From positions 434,001 through 498,000 of the forward strand of contig CBFFRP010000146.1 of assembly GCA_965644295.1 (NCBI GenBank): a stretch of 64,000 bases of DNA, given 5' to 3'. The notes beneath the pieces were generated by a model, which searched no databases, was not told where the DNA came from, and was given only the letters and a program-made list of their open reading frames with translations. This document shows positions 10,351 to 21,578 of the stretch, in pieces. The position numbers and the translations under genes were made by a program. The DNA is from Paraphysomonas bandaiensis. Taxonomy: Eukaryota; Chrysophyceae. The number at the start of each line of letters is the position of its first letter. The stretch's first letter is position 1.

Positions 10351-10624
10351 TACTGGTATATGGTATATCATGCATAGTATACACATATACACATATACAG
10401 CAGAGTACTGCTGTAAGATACGCACCGTGGTGGTGTCCGCAGTAGCAGCAGTGATATGGACATATGATACATATGATACATATGATACATATGACATCCA
10501 TAGTCCACTCCTCTCTCCCTTACATGGGCACAATGACACGCCTATCTACCTATATGATCCTAAGCATAGCAGAACAGTGGACACGTGCTAGTCTTCTATC
10601 TTGTTCATATACGACAACAGCAGC
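10351..10624 (+). promoter_or_regulatory. 5' flank of the channel gene with a 9-bp tandem repeat
   Basis: Upstream sequence of the two-pore-type channel. At about 10460-10492 it contains a short tandem array of a CATATGATA-type 9-mer, about four units. No core promoter motif can be named with confidence. Confidence 0.35.
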
Positions 10625-13540
10625 ATGGACTGCGATGAGTCTCTTCGAAATAAGCAGCAGGAGTGGGTTGACTTACTCAATCATGAGGAGTTATCTGTTG
10701 ATAAGGTCCCTTGTTCTTCGTTACCTCTACAGGATAAACCGACCATTGCCGCACTTTGGCTCAATGACGGGGCCAAAGGACGCAATATCGACTATCCACA
10801 GTCCTCTCAGGAGCTGTTATGCTATAAAGTGTCCAGGTCAGCTCGTTTCTTAGCGTTTTATACAGCAGTGTGTTTGCTTCACATATCTATTCCGTTCATT
10901 GAACAACCGTATTGCGCATGGACGTCAAGTAACGGTAATTATGACTACAACAGTGGCTCGCCGGATAACAGTTACTTGAGTCTGTCTGGCTCAGGGGCAC
11001 TTGAGATATTTTGCCTTTTAGTGTATTTTTTGGAGCTTTCGATGAGACTGGCAGTTAATTACAAAGAAAAGAATATCTGGAAAATAGATTCTTGGACGCA
11101 AATACGATTTATCGTATGCTGTGTACTTTCTCTAGACTGTCTTGTTGCACTTTGCTTTTACCATCCAATTCGTTCAGCGAGATGTTTAGTTCCTTTTGTG
11201 TATATTACCCGTCGCAAGAGCCTCCGTCAAATTGTGCAAGGACTTTTAAAATCAACAGCCAAATGTGTTCCCGTATTTACTCTGCTCTTTACAATCATTC
11301 TTGTATGGAGCTATGTTGGACATCTTATATTTGGCAACGTCAGACTAGACGTAAGCGGGCGGTTCGGAAACCTGGAAGAATCATTTTCTACTACTATCGA
11401 AAGTTTTGCAGCGCGGAGTTATTTGATATTTGCCCTGGACCCGTATTTTCAGAAAGAGGCTGGATCTGCAGTTTTTTTTGTGACCTTGGCTATTTTGGCT
11501 GATGTCCTATGTGGTGCATTGATTGTGGGGGCAGGAAATCGACAATACCGCCTTTATTGCTCAGATGTATTCCATCGTCAAATGATCAACCGGAAGCGCG
11601 CAGTGCTGGCATCATTCTGTATGTTGCATCAGTTCGATTCTGAAGTACAAGGAGACAAGAAGAGTAATCATGAGGAGGAGTTACATCCAGTGTATGATCC
11701 TGCACAAGACACTCGTGGTTTTAGAATAGGGCGTGAAACGTGGTTAAAATTTTGTTCCAAACTCAAATGGAAATTTCGTATGTGCGAGACGCTTGCGAAC
11801 ATAATGTTCGATAGCGAATTGTCTGTTGAAGCTGTAGAGTCAGATACGGAGAGTAATCACTTGGGCAAGCTTAGTGGTCAACGACATTTCCGCGAGGAGA
11901 TCGATTGTGAATCTTTCTTTCGGCTAGCTGCCTTACTTGATACTCGACTAAGAATAGAATCTATAGAAGACGATGGGAATGTTATTAGAGAATCAATGCG
12001 TTTGACTACCACAGATACTCAGAGTGAACCGGGAATTTCCTTGACGTCTGTGAATGGATCTGACTCAATGTCGCAACCTCACACCCCACATGATGAGAAG
12101 GAGAGCCAAAAACTCTCTCTTGGGTCGACTATGATAGATATAGCGATGAAATTTTCATCATTTGTACAAATTGTGACGCAATATAAATTGTTTATTCGAC
12201 TTCCGTTTCGAGTTCCTTTACTGGGAGCTGCGTTTAGTCTCTGCGTGTTCGAAATAGTAGGGACAGTTATGCGTTTTATTCTATCTCTACAACTATGGTA
12301 CGCCAATAACATTACAAACCAAGAAGGTTGGGCGCATGTTGGATATGCTTTGGAGGCATATTTTTGGTGTGAAATGCTGCTTCTCATGGTTACATCTTCC
12401 CCATTCTCTAAGACCAACCTTAGGTTGCTTACGATCAACGTAGTCACACTGGGGTTAATGATAAGCACAGGGCGGGTGGAGGACGAGGAAGAGTCTCGAG
12501 ATGGTCCTGTGGTAGCGCTATCTATATTCCAATGCTTACGATTTTACAGAATTTTTACTACTCTTGCTACTACCCCTGTCTTTTCGAGCATGTCACCACT
12601 GCTAATTCGAATTGTGTTCATAGTGTTCAGTGTAATATATTTTTTTGCCGCAATTGGCTATTATCGCTTATGTGATGCATTCGACAGCGAAGAGGCAGCA
12701 GCGGGTGATGACTTTGCTACTAAATGGGTTCCCTATCAGTATCAGTTAAACTTCAATACCATGATGCAGACAATGTACACGTTATTTGAGGTATCATTGC
12801 TGGGATCTTGGACGATGGTGATGCAAGCTGCGGCACAAGACCACCCCATGAGGGCGATAACCTATTTCTTTGCTTTTCGATTATTTATGTCTTTAGTTGT
12901 TTGGCCGATTTTGACGTCATTTATTATTCAGACATATACGGTGCGGAGTGATAAATTTTATATGGAAAAGGAGCTTGCTATGGGTGTTAATGTGGAAAAT
13001 ATGAATAAGCACTCCGAGGAATCAGTGGTAAACTCCATGCATGCCAGTGACGCAGATGCAGTTGGTGTGTGTCGACAGTCAGTGTGTAGTGATCTCAGTA
13101 GTGGATCTGAACGCAGCACTTCAATAGGACATTTCCGCTTAGGAAGGACGTCATCTACTGGCAAGAAGGCCTCCCTGTCGATTGGTAAGTTGTATTTTGA
13201 AAAATTTCTCGATAAAGCCTAATATGCTGCAACAGATAGTAGTAGCACAGTTATAGAGGATAGTATGATGTCTTTCTGGTCTGGTACTGGATCAGAAAAA
13301 TATATGGCACAAAAGTCTAGTTCAAGTAGGGGTCAGAAGGAAAAACTAACTCGGAATATGGTTGATGAAGAAGTTTACCATAGTTTAAGAATGCAATTGC
13401 AATCTACGCTGAGTCAACTCGAGATTGAAATGGAAAAGAACGCGAAGTTGATAAATGAAAATCACAGCCTCCGAAATTTTATAAACCAAGAGTTACACAT
13501 TGAAATTGATGATATTGATGATGGAATGGGAGACGATTAA
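10625..13540 (+). CDS. Two-pore-type voltage-gated-like cation channel
   Basis: Exons 10625-13184 and 13236-13540, joined over a 51-nt GT-AG intron, giving 954 aa. The first true ATG is at 10625. Two six-helix ion-transport repeats are visible. Repeat I spans about residues 75-330, repeat II about 520-780, joined by a charged cytosolic linker rich in Ser/Glu. Repeat I has a basic S4-S5 stretch (VYITRRKSLRQIVQGLLK). Repeat II has an Arg-bearing S4 (QCLRFYRIF) and a pore helix with NFNTMMQTMYTLFEVSLLGSW, which matches the TPC/CaV pore-loop pattern ending in a Trp. The 2 x 6 TM plan and linker size fit the two-pore channel (TPC) family of endolysosomal Na+/Ca2+ channels. The repeat I pore loop (ESFAARSYLIFALDPYF) lacks the usual selectivity residues, so ion preference is unknown. 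The spliced second exon adds a coiled-coil tail (about 890-940), ending in a very acidic stretch. Confidence 0.75.
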
Positions 13541-14070
13541 TTTCTTTATAAAATTTGATTTAAATATCGCATTATTGCTTTTTATTATACTACATTCAAC
13601 GCTGTCATACTTCAGTGTAGCATTATATTTACTATAACTTATTACGATTACTTAATTTTCTTTTAACTTTTTACTTGTATTGCATATTCCGAATCACCCC
13701 ATATCTTAGAAACCGGTTTATATACTTCTGTTCACTGATGCACTTGATTGACGATTACATATTTATGAAAATATCGAGTATTAGGGTGTCTAAGAATATG
13801 CATGCATGCCAAACGTAGAGTTGTAATATAGAAAAAATGTTGACAACGGAACTACAACTATATATAATTATAAATGAGAAGGCTAGTAGCTTAGTAGCTT
13901 TAGCATGAATTTGTATGAAGAACGTTGCACTCAGTCTGTATGCATAAGAAACGAATAATTATGTTTGCGTAGTAGTGAGAGCTGTATGAAAAGCAGCCCT
14001 TTAAGCCAGTGATCATGGGTTCGTGCCCCACATGCGGTGCAACTTCTTCGAGTGAGCCCATATATTATAG
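13541..14070. other. Intergenic, 3' flank of the channel gene
   Basis: AT-rich sequence. A GGGTTCGTGCCCC block near 14016 resembles a tRNA T-arm/B-box but no full cloverleaf is present. No supported gene. Confidence 0.45.
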
Positions 14071-14478
14071 CAACTCGCACCTTTTTGTTGTATTCTGGGG
14101 AAAAGTACCGGAGATATTTCTCCGGTAAACTAACGTGAGTCGCATATATAGTCAGCAGATGTTGTTCTACCTACTCATAGCTTAATGCTTGTGTGGTACA
14201 AGGGACACCAATATAAGTGTCACTTGTCTAGACATCTTTGGGCCTTGACGAATAAATAGCCATCGGGGAATGGGCCCACCTCAAGGGTATCCGAGGTATT
14301 GGGATGGCTACCGAAGTCAAGCATTCGCGCCGTTTTCTTCAAAGATAGAGAGGGAAAGTGGTTGCACCTTGGTGCTTGCGTGACACACAAGCAGCTTTCG
14401 TGGGATATTGTTTTGCTACACTAGATCTGACTCTTACCTCTTACACGCCTACTGCTAATAATCTAACATTCACTACTA
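14071..14478 (-). repeat. Dispersed repeat copy, near full length
   Basis: Reverse-oriented member of the repeat family. It runs from the GCACCTTTTTGTTGTATTCTGG end, through GCTTGTGTGGTACAAGGGACAC, GGGCCTTGACGAATAAATAG, GGGCCCACCTCAAGGGTATC and TGGTTGCACCTTGGTGCTTG, to CATTCACTACT. It sits between the convergent 3' ends of the channel and TTC4 genes. Confidence 0.75.
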
Positions 14479-14661
14479 AGAAAAGCAACGTGGACTAGCG
14501 TTTTATACAAAGCATGAAGTAAGCATGCACGCCATCTTGATAGCCATGATTGAGGATAAAACTACGACGAGAAATATACATATTGAAGTAGTAAAATTTA
14601 GATTAGCATGTTACTCTATAAATCACTGCTGCCAGTAATCTAACACTAGCTACCAACATCT

Positions 14662-16857
14662 TCAAAATACAATCTGACCAGTTGGCTGAAGAGTTCCTAC
14701 TTTGTAGGATTTAAATAGGCGCAGGTAGTCCTTTCGTGCTTGACTGCTCTTCGGGAAAACTGTCAAAGTCATGACACCTCCCTGCAAAACGAAATCTTTC
14801 GCCGTCAAAATCTGTCGGAAAGTGCACCCCATATGTACTTCAACTAGTTTCTATGTATACAAGTAGAGTGATTCAACGCCACCTCTGTGTTTACGGCGAC
14901 ACTTACAATATCATCTGGAGATTTCGTGTTCAGCTGTGCAATAGATCTCGATGCTTCAGTTCCAGACCCGTCATCTAACATCTTGGTTTCGCCACTGCGC
15001 AGAGTTAACTTAAGGAATAATCGTCAACAGTACATACTTTTGATTGGCAACACGAGCGCGATTATATTCCATCCATTGGTCTTCTGTAGAAAATTTACTT
15101 GTTGTGTTGATCTATACGAAGGGACTTAGTTACGCACAACACTGATCGGAACATGCACCTGTATATACGCCACTAAATTGGATACGTGGTACTCATTCTT
15201 CGAGTCCCATGGTACCACTGGCGCCGACTAAATATACGCATATAAGTGAAAAAGTGACGTTGCTACTGCTCCTACCCCACAATCCTCAAGCTCTGGAAAC
15301 ATTTCTGCTAGCAGCATTACCAACATAGTATCCGCATTAGCTCCCTGAAACGAAATTTAACAAAGCTGTCCTGATGAAGGGACTACGTATTATTCACCTG
15401 GATCACATCTAATTGGGAATGTTGTGGATAGAGAACAACAGTTGGCCAGCTATCCACTTTCTGTAGTTAGTGTAATGAGATGGACAATAAATGCAAATAT
15501 TATGCGTATACCCCATCCTCTTCATCCACAAAAGGCATGTGCTGAACCAATTGAGGGGGTGGGACCCACGATGGCTCTGCGGGACCGAGTGATACTCCGT
15601 TACGCGTCGCAATAGCCCATGCCTATCAGAAATACTTATCCCTGTTGCTTTCGAGCATTACTAGCAGTGGTAAACTGTTACCTCGGACCACTTCCTTTCC
15701 ATCGCTAGTCTGGCTGCATTAGCCTCTTCCCGTAAACGGGCTAGTCTGGACAGTTCCTTCTCACACTGCGCCCAAGCATTATTATTTAATCACAGCATAG
15801 ACCCCATATGTGTAAGAACCTGGGTCTTAAGAGCCAAAAGTTCGGTGGTTTCGTCACCAGCAACTGATAAGCCCTCTTCCACAGCCTTTAGAGCTGCCTC
15901 TGGTCGTCGTACTTGGAGAAGGCACTTTATATATCAGATCAAATAAGCTATCGAATTGTAGGGAAAGTCTAATAAATATATATTTCGAATTACCTTAACT
16001 TTACGGTAGTGAGCCTTAATGTTCTGGTTCCATAAAAGTAGGGCCTGTGCACAACCCAAGTTTAGTGGTGCATTATTACAACTCAAAATACGATAGACTA
16101 GTGTACCGTATTTATATCTCGCAGAGCCATGCCAAAATTCTTCAGGTTCATGCAGGCCAATGCCCTATTATTCATAATCTGAGACCGTAGTTTCCTCAAG
16201 TCGACAGTCTTGTCGGCCTCCTCTTCTGTTCCATCTTTTCTTGCCGCATCTATATAGGTTGGACACGCATTATTCTCACACAAAGGAGAATATAAACTTC
16301 GCGAGGGCAGAGTACTCACCAGCCTTATCCAAAAATGTTAGAGCGTGTGAATAACAATTGATAGCGTCTTGCTGCTCCTTCTTCGTTTTCTTCTTGATCC
16401 ATTCATTGCCCTCGTCCTTGTACATAACCGCAAGTTCAACCTGAGTTTTGTCCTCTTCTCTAAGTGCACGAAAGGCCTCCACCTAAAACAAACATACTGA
16501 TATCAGACAATGTCAGAAAAATCAATCACTCCTACACATAACAACATGTTGACAAATAGTTGTTTGCTATGTTGTATGTGTACAGTGGACAGCTGCAGGG
16601 GGGGTGAGCTCACCATGGGATTTCCCTCCAAGTCTTCAGTCGATTGAGCCCAAAAAGGATGTTTCAATGGGTCTCCTATTTCCTCAAAGTATGCCTCACG
16701 CTCTTCTTCAGATTTAAACCCCTTTACATGGAGAGCAGACAGGTGTTAGAGACTCATCAGTCCGCTGCTGTTACCAGTCTACCTGTCCATTGGCTAGAGC
16801 CTGGTCATACCAGTCCAGCATACCATCAATCTCTTCATCTGACACTAAACTTGACAT
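14662..16857 (-). CDS. TTC4: TTC4/Cns1-type TPR co-chaperone of Hsp90/Hsp70
   Basis: Fourteen exons: 16857-16783, 16721-16614, 16482-16320, 16249-16107, 16044-15994, 15924-15820, 15765-15682, 15622-15512, 15460-15398, 15344-15276, 15227-15159, 15111-15038, 14994-14907, 14850-14662, giving 463 aa. All introns are GT-AG, 43-131 nt. The N-terminus has the TTC4 pattern (SSLVSDEEIDGMLDWYDQAL, then EEERE..FEEIGDPLKHPFW). Three TPR units follow (about residues 75-200; YKDEGNEWIKKK, IMNNRALACMNLKNFGMALRD, NIKAHYRKVK). A helix and the C-terminal 'wheel' domain come next (WPTVVLYPQ, PPQLVQHMPFVDEEDG, VPWDSKNEYHVSNL). It ends with the diagnostic VEVHMGCTFRQILTAKDFVL. TTC4/Cns1 binds the EEVD tails of Hsp90/Hsp70 and is essential in yeast, with a role in translation-factor folding. 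The first intron-rich exons are short, so boundaries could move by a few codons. It is divergent from the hydrolase gene across a 420-bp spacer. Confidence 0.88.
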
Positions 16858-17277
16858 TGGAAGCCGATATAATACTCAGCTGAACAGGAAATGGTGATAT
16901 GAACAGACTGCTTCTTCCAGTGGGAGAGAGTGTACTGCTGTATGATGATGGAGAGAGGTGGGATGTATACGGTATATGTATAGTGCTGTATAGTGCTGTA
17001 TAGTGGTATAGTGGTGTACAGAACCGTCCATAGATAATGTTTCCAATGGAACTATATGAGCGGTACGAGTTGTTCGTAGTGTGTAGGTATACAACCGTAC
17101 ATCTGTATGCGGTATGCGGTATGCCGTATGCGGTATACAGTGGTATCCTCTGCACATATTGCTGGATGCATACATACTGTACATACGTACATGTATATCA
17201 TGCATGTACGGTATGGTATGGTATATACATGCATATATGTGATATGCATATGCACCATTATCCTCCCCACCAACACC
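16858..17277. promoter_or_regulatory. Divergent promoter region with short tandem repeats
   Basis: This 420-bp gap separates two genes transcribed away from each other (TTC4 on minus, hydrolase on plus). It holds clusters of short tandem repeats: TATAGTGCTG/TATAGTGG units near 16980-17015, GTATGCG/GTATGCC units near 17105-17140, and alternating GCATATATG-type purine-pyrimidine tracts near 17220-17255. Open frames here are low-complexity artefacts. A shared bidirectional promoter is likely from layout, but no factor site is identified. Confidence 0.45.
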
Positions 17278-18485
17278 ATGTCCTTATCTCGCTATACATC
17301 TCATATCCATAGATACCGCAATCACCTGTCACCCCTATCCCGGTCCCTATGTACCTGGAAGGGTCTGAAGAGAACCAGTCACTTCATTGATGCCCCTGAC
17401 AAGTCCCATACACTACACCTCTTACAGGTACCTCTATACAACATCTACATTCACATATCACACGCTTTACATACAGATATCAAGAGAAGATGGAGGAAGT
17501 AACGATCCCCCGTGCTTGTTACTACATGGAGCGGTTGAGAATGGTCGAATATTCTACTCTCCTAATGGGAAGGGACTCGGTCCGTACCTCGCAAGGGCTG
17601 GAAACAATGTATTTGTTCCAGATATGCGTGGAAAGGGTATGTCTACTCCGTTCATCAAAGAGGAAAAGAGGAATGCAGTGTATGGCATCAAAGAAATAAC
17701 AACCAAAAGCATCCCGCTGTTTGCCCGTACAGTGCGCGAGATAAGTGGCCACTCTAGACAAGCGTGGGTATCGCACTCCATTGGCGGTGTGTTGATGGCA
17801 TCTGCTATGGCTCGTGATCCGTCTCTTATATCCATGGTCTCAAGCCAAGTACATTTTGCTACGAAGCGGCGAATCCGGTGCAACTCCTTGCAGAGCTGGG
17901 TACTCCTAAATATTACTTATGGAGTAGTTTGCCAAGCGCTGATTCACATGTACGGTTTCCTACCGGGAGCTAAGTTTGGAATAGGAGTGGATGATGAGAC
18001 AAAAATTGCATACGAAAATGGTCGTATATGGGCAAGAGATATACCAGGAAGTTGGGTGGACCTTGAGGACGACTTCGATTACGGTGCAGCCTATAAGGTT
18101 ATTATACACTACCCGATACTACAATTGTATTATTTTGTAGTAGTGCTGATTGCTACGACTAGAGTTAATGTATTTCACTGTTTGTACTGAAGTTTTATCT
18201 CTACGTTAAGTTATGAGTGTCCTGTAGGCACAAGTGTATGATCGGGGTCTTGTACCGCCGATGCTATTGTTGGGGGCGCGTAGAGATTTACTGGCTACTG
18301 AGCAGGATGTTTTATCGTGGGGACGTGAGGTGGGAGCACGGAAAACATCTATTCTATCTATGTCTGCAGGGAGCATGGAGGACTACGACCACTTCAGTAT
18401 ATTGACGTCTCCGTCGTGCAATGACGACCATTTCCCACACGTTGCTACGTGGATAAAGCACCACCACAATAGTGGGTCATATTGA
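17278..18485 (+). CDS. Alpha/beta-hydrolase fold protein, probably mitochondrial
   Basis: Exons 17278-17427, 17477-18097 and 18228-18485 give 342 aa. The first 35 residues (MSLSRYTSHIHRYRNHLSPL...) are rich in Arg/Ser and lack acidic residues, as in a mitochondrial presequence. The fold is shown by the oxyanion strand LLLHG at about 64-68, PDMRGKG at 98-104, a nucleophile elbow S-H-S-I-G with Ser151, then Asp277 after the MLLLGARRD strand and His312 in EDYDHFSIL, giving a plausible Ser-Asp-His triad. The elbow has Ser where the first Gly of GxSxG usually sits. A His-Phe pair near the C-terminus (DHFPH) is another candidate for the catalytic His. The substrate is unknown; relatives include lipases and esterases. 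The second intron is long for this genome (130 nt). Confidence 0.75.
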
Positions 18486-18918
18486 GTCAGTTTCAGTTAG
18501 TTTCATATATTTGTACACGTGTAGATAAAGTGCGGAGGTTATGGGATTTGTGGTTAATGAATTATTTCCACAATACTAATTTCAGATATCGTGCTGATTC
18601 AATATCAGGCTACTTGTTCACATATGAGAATGAGCTCACAAATTAGTCGTTACCATGGTACGATCGAAATAGTTCCCTACAAAAGGCAATGGATATACTG
18701 GAACCAGAATATGATAAATAGCGAAAGGAGGGGCATCTATTCTACTAATGGATATAGTATAGAAAATAGTAGAGTAGCTACCAAACAAAAAACGACGTAC
18801 AGTTGTCGTGGATACAGCTACAGTACACGTGCTTTATCAACCCAACAATAGATGAAATTTACTTCAAACTTGCCTCATCAGATCAAGATAGAGTAGTCTT
18901 CAAACTCGCATTTACATA
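18486..18918. other. Intergenic, 3' flank of the hydrolase gene
   Basis: No supported gene. A short open frame at 18591-18851 has no recognisable similarity and unremarkable composition. Confidence 0.45.
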
Positions 18919-19328
18919 GTAGTGAATGTTAGATTATTAGCAGTAAGAGTCAGATCTAGTGTAGCAAAATAATTGAACTAACTAGTGCTTAACTCTGGTA
19001 TCAAACTATTTCGCCCCACGAAAGCTGCTTGTGCGTCGCCGCAAGAACCAAGCTGTGACCACTTTCGCTCTCTGTCCTTAAGGCGAACAGCCCAAATGCT
19101 TGACTTCAGTAGGCAGCCCAATACCCTGGATGCCTTTGAGGTAGGCCCATTCCCGGATCCCTATTTAAGAGTCAAGGCACAAAGACTTATACAAAGTGAC
19201 ACTAATTAGTGTCCCTTGTATCACACAAGCATTCGGCTATGAGTGAGCAGAACAAAATCTGCTGTCTATGTTTGCGGCTCACGTCAGGTATCCCCCAGAG
19301 CACCACGTAAAGGTGCGAGTCCAACTTT
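18919..19328 (+). repeat. Dispersed repeat copy, full length
   Basis: Best-preserved copy in the plus orientation. It starts AGTGAATGTTAGATTATTAG and contains GAAAGCTGCTTGTGCGTCGC, GGCAGCCCAATACCC and GTGTCCCTTG. A TATTTAAG box about 100 bp before the end could serve as a TATA-like element. It ends GGTGCGAGTCCAACTTT. Confidence 0.8.
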
Positions 19329-19431
19329 GATAAATGTCATTACATGGTAAATGACAGTAATACTCTTAACAAACACTTGAAAAACAGAAAAGAAATGAGG
19401 GGGGTCCCTCTGGAGGCTTTCGGCTTTATAA

Positions 19432-19957
19432 GTAGTGAATGTCTTCTTATTAACACAAGGCGCTTAAGAGTCGGAAATAATTTAGAATTACAACTTACAT
19501 CCTACTATTTAACGCTGCGAAAGCTGCTTGTGTCATCGCAAGCACCAAGGTGCAACCACTTTGCACTATCACTCAAGGCGAACGCTGTGACAAAGCAGAA
19601 CGTTGATATACCTGACATCTGCTGACTTCAGTTTACTTGAGGCCTTAAGGTGAACTGCAACTTCAGCAGGCAGCCCAATACCGGTTACCCTTGAGGTGGG
19701 CTCATTCCCGGATGGCTACTTATTCGTCAAGGCCCAAAGACGTCTACACAAGTGACACTTCTATTAGTGTCCCTTCTACCACACAAGCATTCGGCTGCTG
19801 ACTATATATGGCTTCATAAAATCGAATCCCTAAATTCATATTGAAAGTCTAATTATTAGCACGTTAGTTTGCGGCTCACATTAGTTTCCCAGAGAGAGTC
19901 TTTCCGGTACTTATCCCCCAGAACACCACGAAAAGGTGCGAGTCCCACTTTATTGAG
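19432..19957 (+). repeat. Dispersed repeat copy, insertion-bearing subfamily
   Basis: Same family and orientation as the previous copy, only about 100 bp away. It carries an extra segment (about 19575-19660, with GCAGAACGTTGATATAC) and about 60 bp of added sequence near 19800-19860. The first extra segment is shared with the copy at 21.0-21.5 kb, so those two form a subfamily. Confidence 0.75.
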
Positions 19958-20711
19958 GGTCCCTAAATTCTGTAAAGTGGTAATTTTAAGCAATGTTAAT
20001 GTTTTTATATATTAACTTATAATATCTCATTTATATTATTTCGAAGTAACAACTACAACTAAAGGTGCTATATAATAATACTTAAATTAGCTATAATTTA
20101 AAGATATATTAAGGTTGAGTTTTAAAATGGTAATCGCCATTGAAGTGTCGTCATTGCCATGTCGCCACTATACCAGCAACACTACCTACATGTCTCCCCA
20201 AGATGAGGAAATAATATTCTTCACACACTGTTAATAGATATCTCTATATAGTTACTTTTCTCATTGTGCATATTTATACCCTTTTCCGACCATCGGAAAA
20301 TTTCACCAGCTCGGTATTACTCCGATTATCCCAGAATAAAAAGGGCAATAGAGTACGGCAAGGCGATTAAGTATAGTGGTCTCTGTATAATATGGAAGGC
20401 CAACTAGGAGAATATCAGCAAACAGCAATATGCCACTTTATACCCTGTGAATAAACCTGGTGCTGTTGTTACGCCTTCTTTCAGTAAGAGTACTTCTTGT
20501 GCATGTGTTCATCATACACAAGTACGTCTACTGCTGTGGCACTTCCCGCCTCGGCCAACATGACGCCTCTCCTCTCTGGCGTTAGCCACGCTGATATCAA
20601 TTCATGCCTACTGCTGGTCATGCACACCACCCATGGTAACGGGAAGTTTTAGACTCGTATATATTATATAACTTTCAGTTCCAGTGCAATTGTAATAATG
20701 ACATCATGCTT
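19958..20711. other. Intergenic, repeat-derived, no gene
   Basis: AT-rich to 20.4 kb, then a more GC-rich stretch (about 20460-20640). Read on minus, that stretch has a short open segment with no clear match and may be further decayed retroelement. No supported gene. Confidence 0.4.
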
Positions 20712-20936
20712 CTAAATAAAATGCTTTTTGATGGAACCATCTTTTTTATACTTCCGTTTAAAAATATACAGAGATCTGATTGGCTGAACTCCAGGCGTAG
20801 CTCCCACAACATCGAACACATTTCGTTGGAATAGGGCACTGCGCTCTCTGCGTCGAGCCTCTCTCCATTCGGCAGCCTCGTTGTTCTTGGTAGATTCCAG
20901 ACCTGTTTCTGGTTCCCTTTCCTTAGCCATGTCAGT
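20712..20936 (-). pseudogene. Ty1/copia reverse-transcriptase fragment (N-terminal edge only)
   Basis: About 75 codons reading EAAEWREARRRERSALFQRN, then VFDVVGATPGVQPIRSLYIF and KRKYKKDGSIKK. This is the pattern at the start of copia RVT_2 domains (Trp...Glu..Ala...Glu..Leu, then Val-Pro...Phe-Lys-x-Lys..Gly). It ends in a stop immediately after, with none of the catalytic RT motifs, so only a stub remains. Upstream in the same frame the reading runs into the dispersed repeat at 21.0 kb, a secondary insertion or junction. Family assignment is moderate; loss of function is clear. Confidence 0.5.
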
Positions 20937-21006
20937 CATTAGTACAGAATCTCTTTCATACCTAATTGAGCAACTTGTTCTCGTAACTAAGAAAATTAAT
21001 TTTACC

Positions 21007-21488
21007 CAGCGTGGTGTTCTGGGGGATAAGTACCGGAGAGATACTCGCTGGGAAACTATCGTAAGCCGCAAACATAGACAGCAGATTTTGTTTTGCCCAC
21101 TCATAGCTTGTGTGGTAAAAGGGACACTAATAGAAGTGTCACTTGTGTAGACGTCTTTTGGCCTTGACGAATATGTAGCTATCCGGGAATGGGCCCACCT
21201 CAAGGGTAACCGAGGTATTGGGCTGCCTGCAGAAGTCAAGCATCCGGGCTGTTCACCTTAAGGACTCAAGTAAAGTGAAGTCAGCAGACGTCAAGTATAT
21301 CAACGTTCTGCTTTGTCACAGCGTTCGCCTTGAATGATAGAGCAAAATTGGTTGTACCTTGGTGCTTGCGGTGACACACAGCTTTTGTAGCGTGATGTAA
21401 TAGGACACTAGAGTTTGTTAAATTGTAATTCTAAATTATTTCCGACTCTTAAAAGTCTAGTACTAATGAGAAGAGACTTTCACTACTA
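21007..21488 (-). repeat. Dispersed repeat copy, insertion-bearing subfamily
   Basis: Reverse-oriented copy from GTGGTGTTCTGGGGGATAAG to TTTCACTACT. It shares the extra GTATATCAACGTTCTGCTTT segment with the copy at 19.4 kb and lies between decayed copia gag-like and pol-like fragments. Confidence 0.75.
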
Positions 21489-21578
21489 ACCTTTGGCTTG
21501 GTCATACCTACAGCATGTAATAACTATTTCACTATCGATTTACCTTTGAGATATAGATTTATATGTAGTTGTTCTAAG

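Noticed and set aside
13976-14040. tRNA-like sequence with a good B-box/T-arm (GGGTTCGTGCCCC) and TAGTAGTGAGAG resembling an A-box
   Set aside because: No acceptor stem pairs with the 3' side, and the anticodon arm cannot be placed. At most a tRNA-derived remnant or chance.
16835-17312. Several overlapping Tyr/His/Ile-rich frames on both strands
   Set aside because: They are translations of short tandem repeats in the divergent promoter.
18919-19957. Two adjacent same-orientation repeat copies as a pair of LTRs
   Set aside because: Only about 100 bp separates them, with no retroelement internal sequence. They belong to different subfamilies.
19432-21488. The two subfamily copies at 19.4 and 21.0 kb as LTRs of the copia remnant
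   Set aside because: They are in opposite orientation, whereas LTRs must be direct repeats. The second lies between the gag and pol remnants, not at an end.
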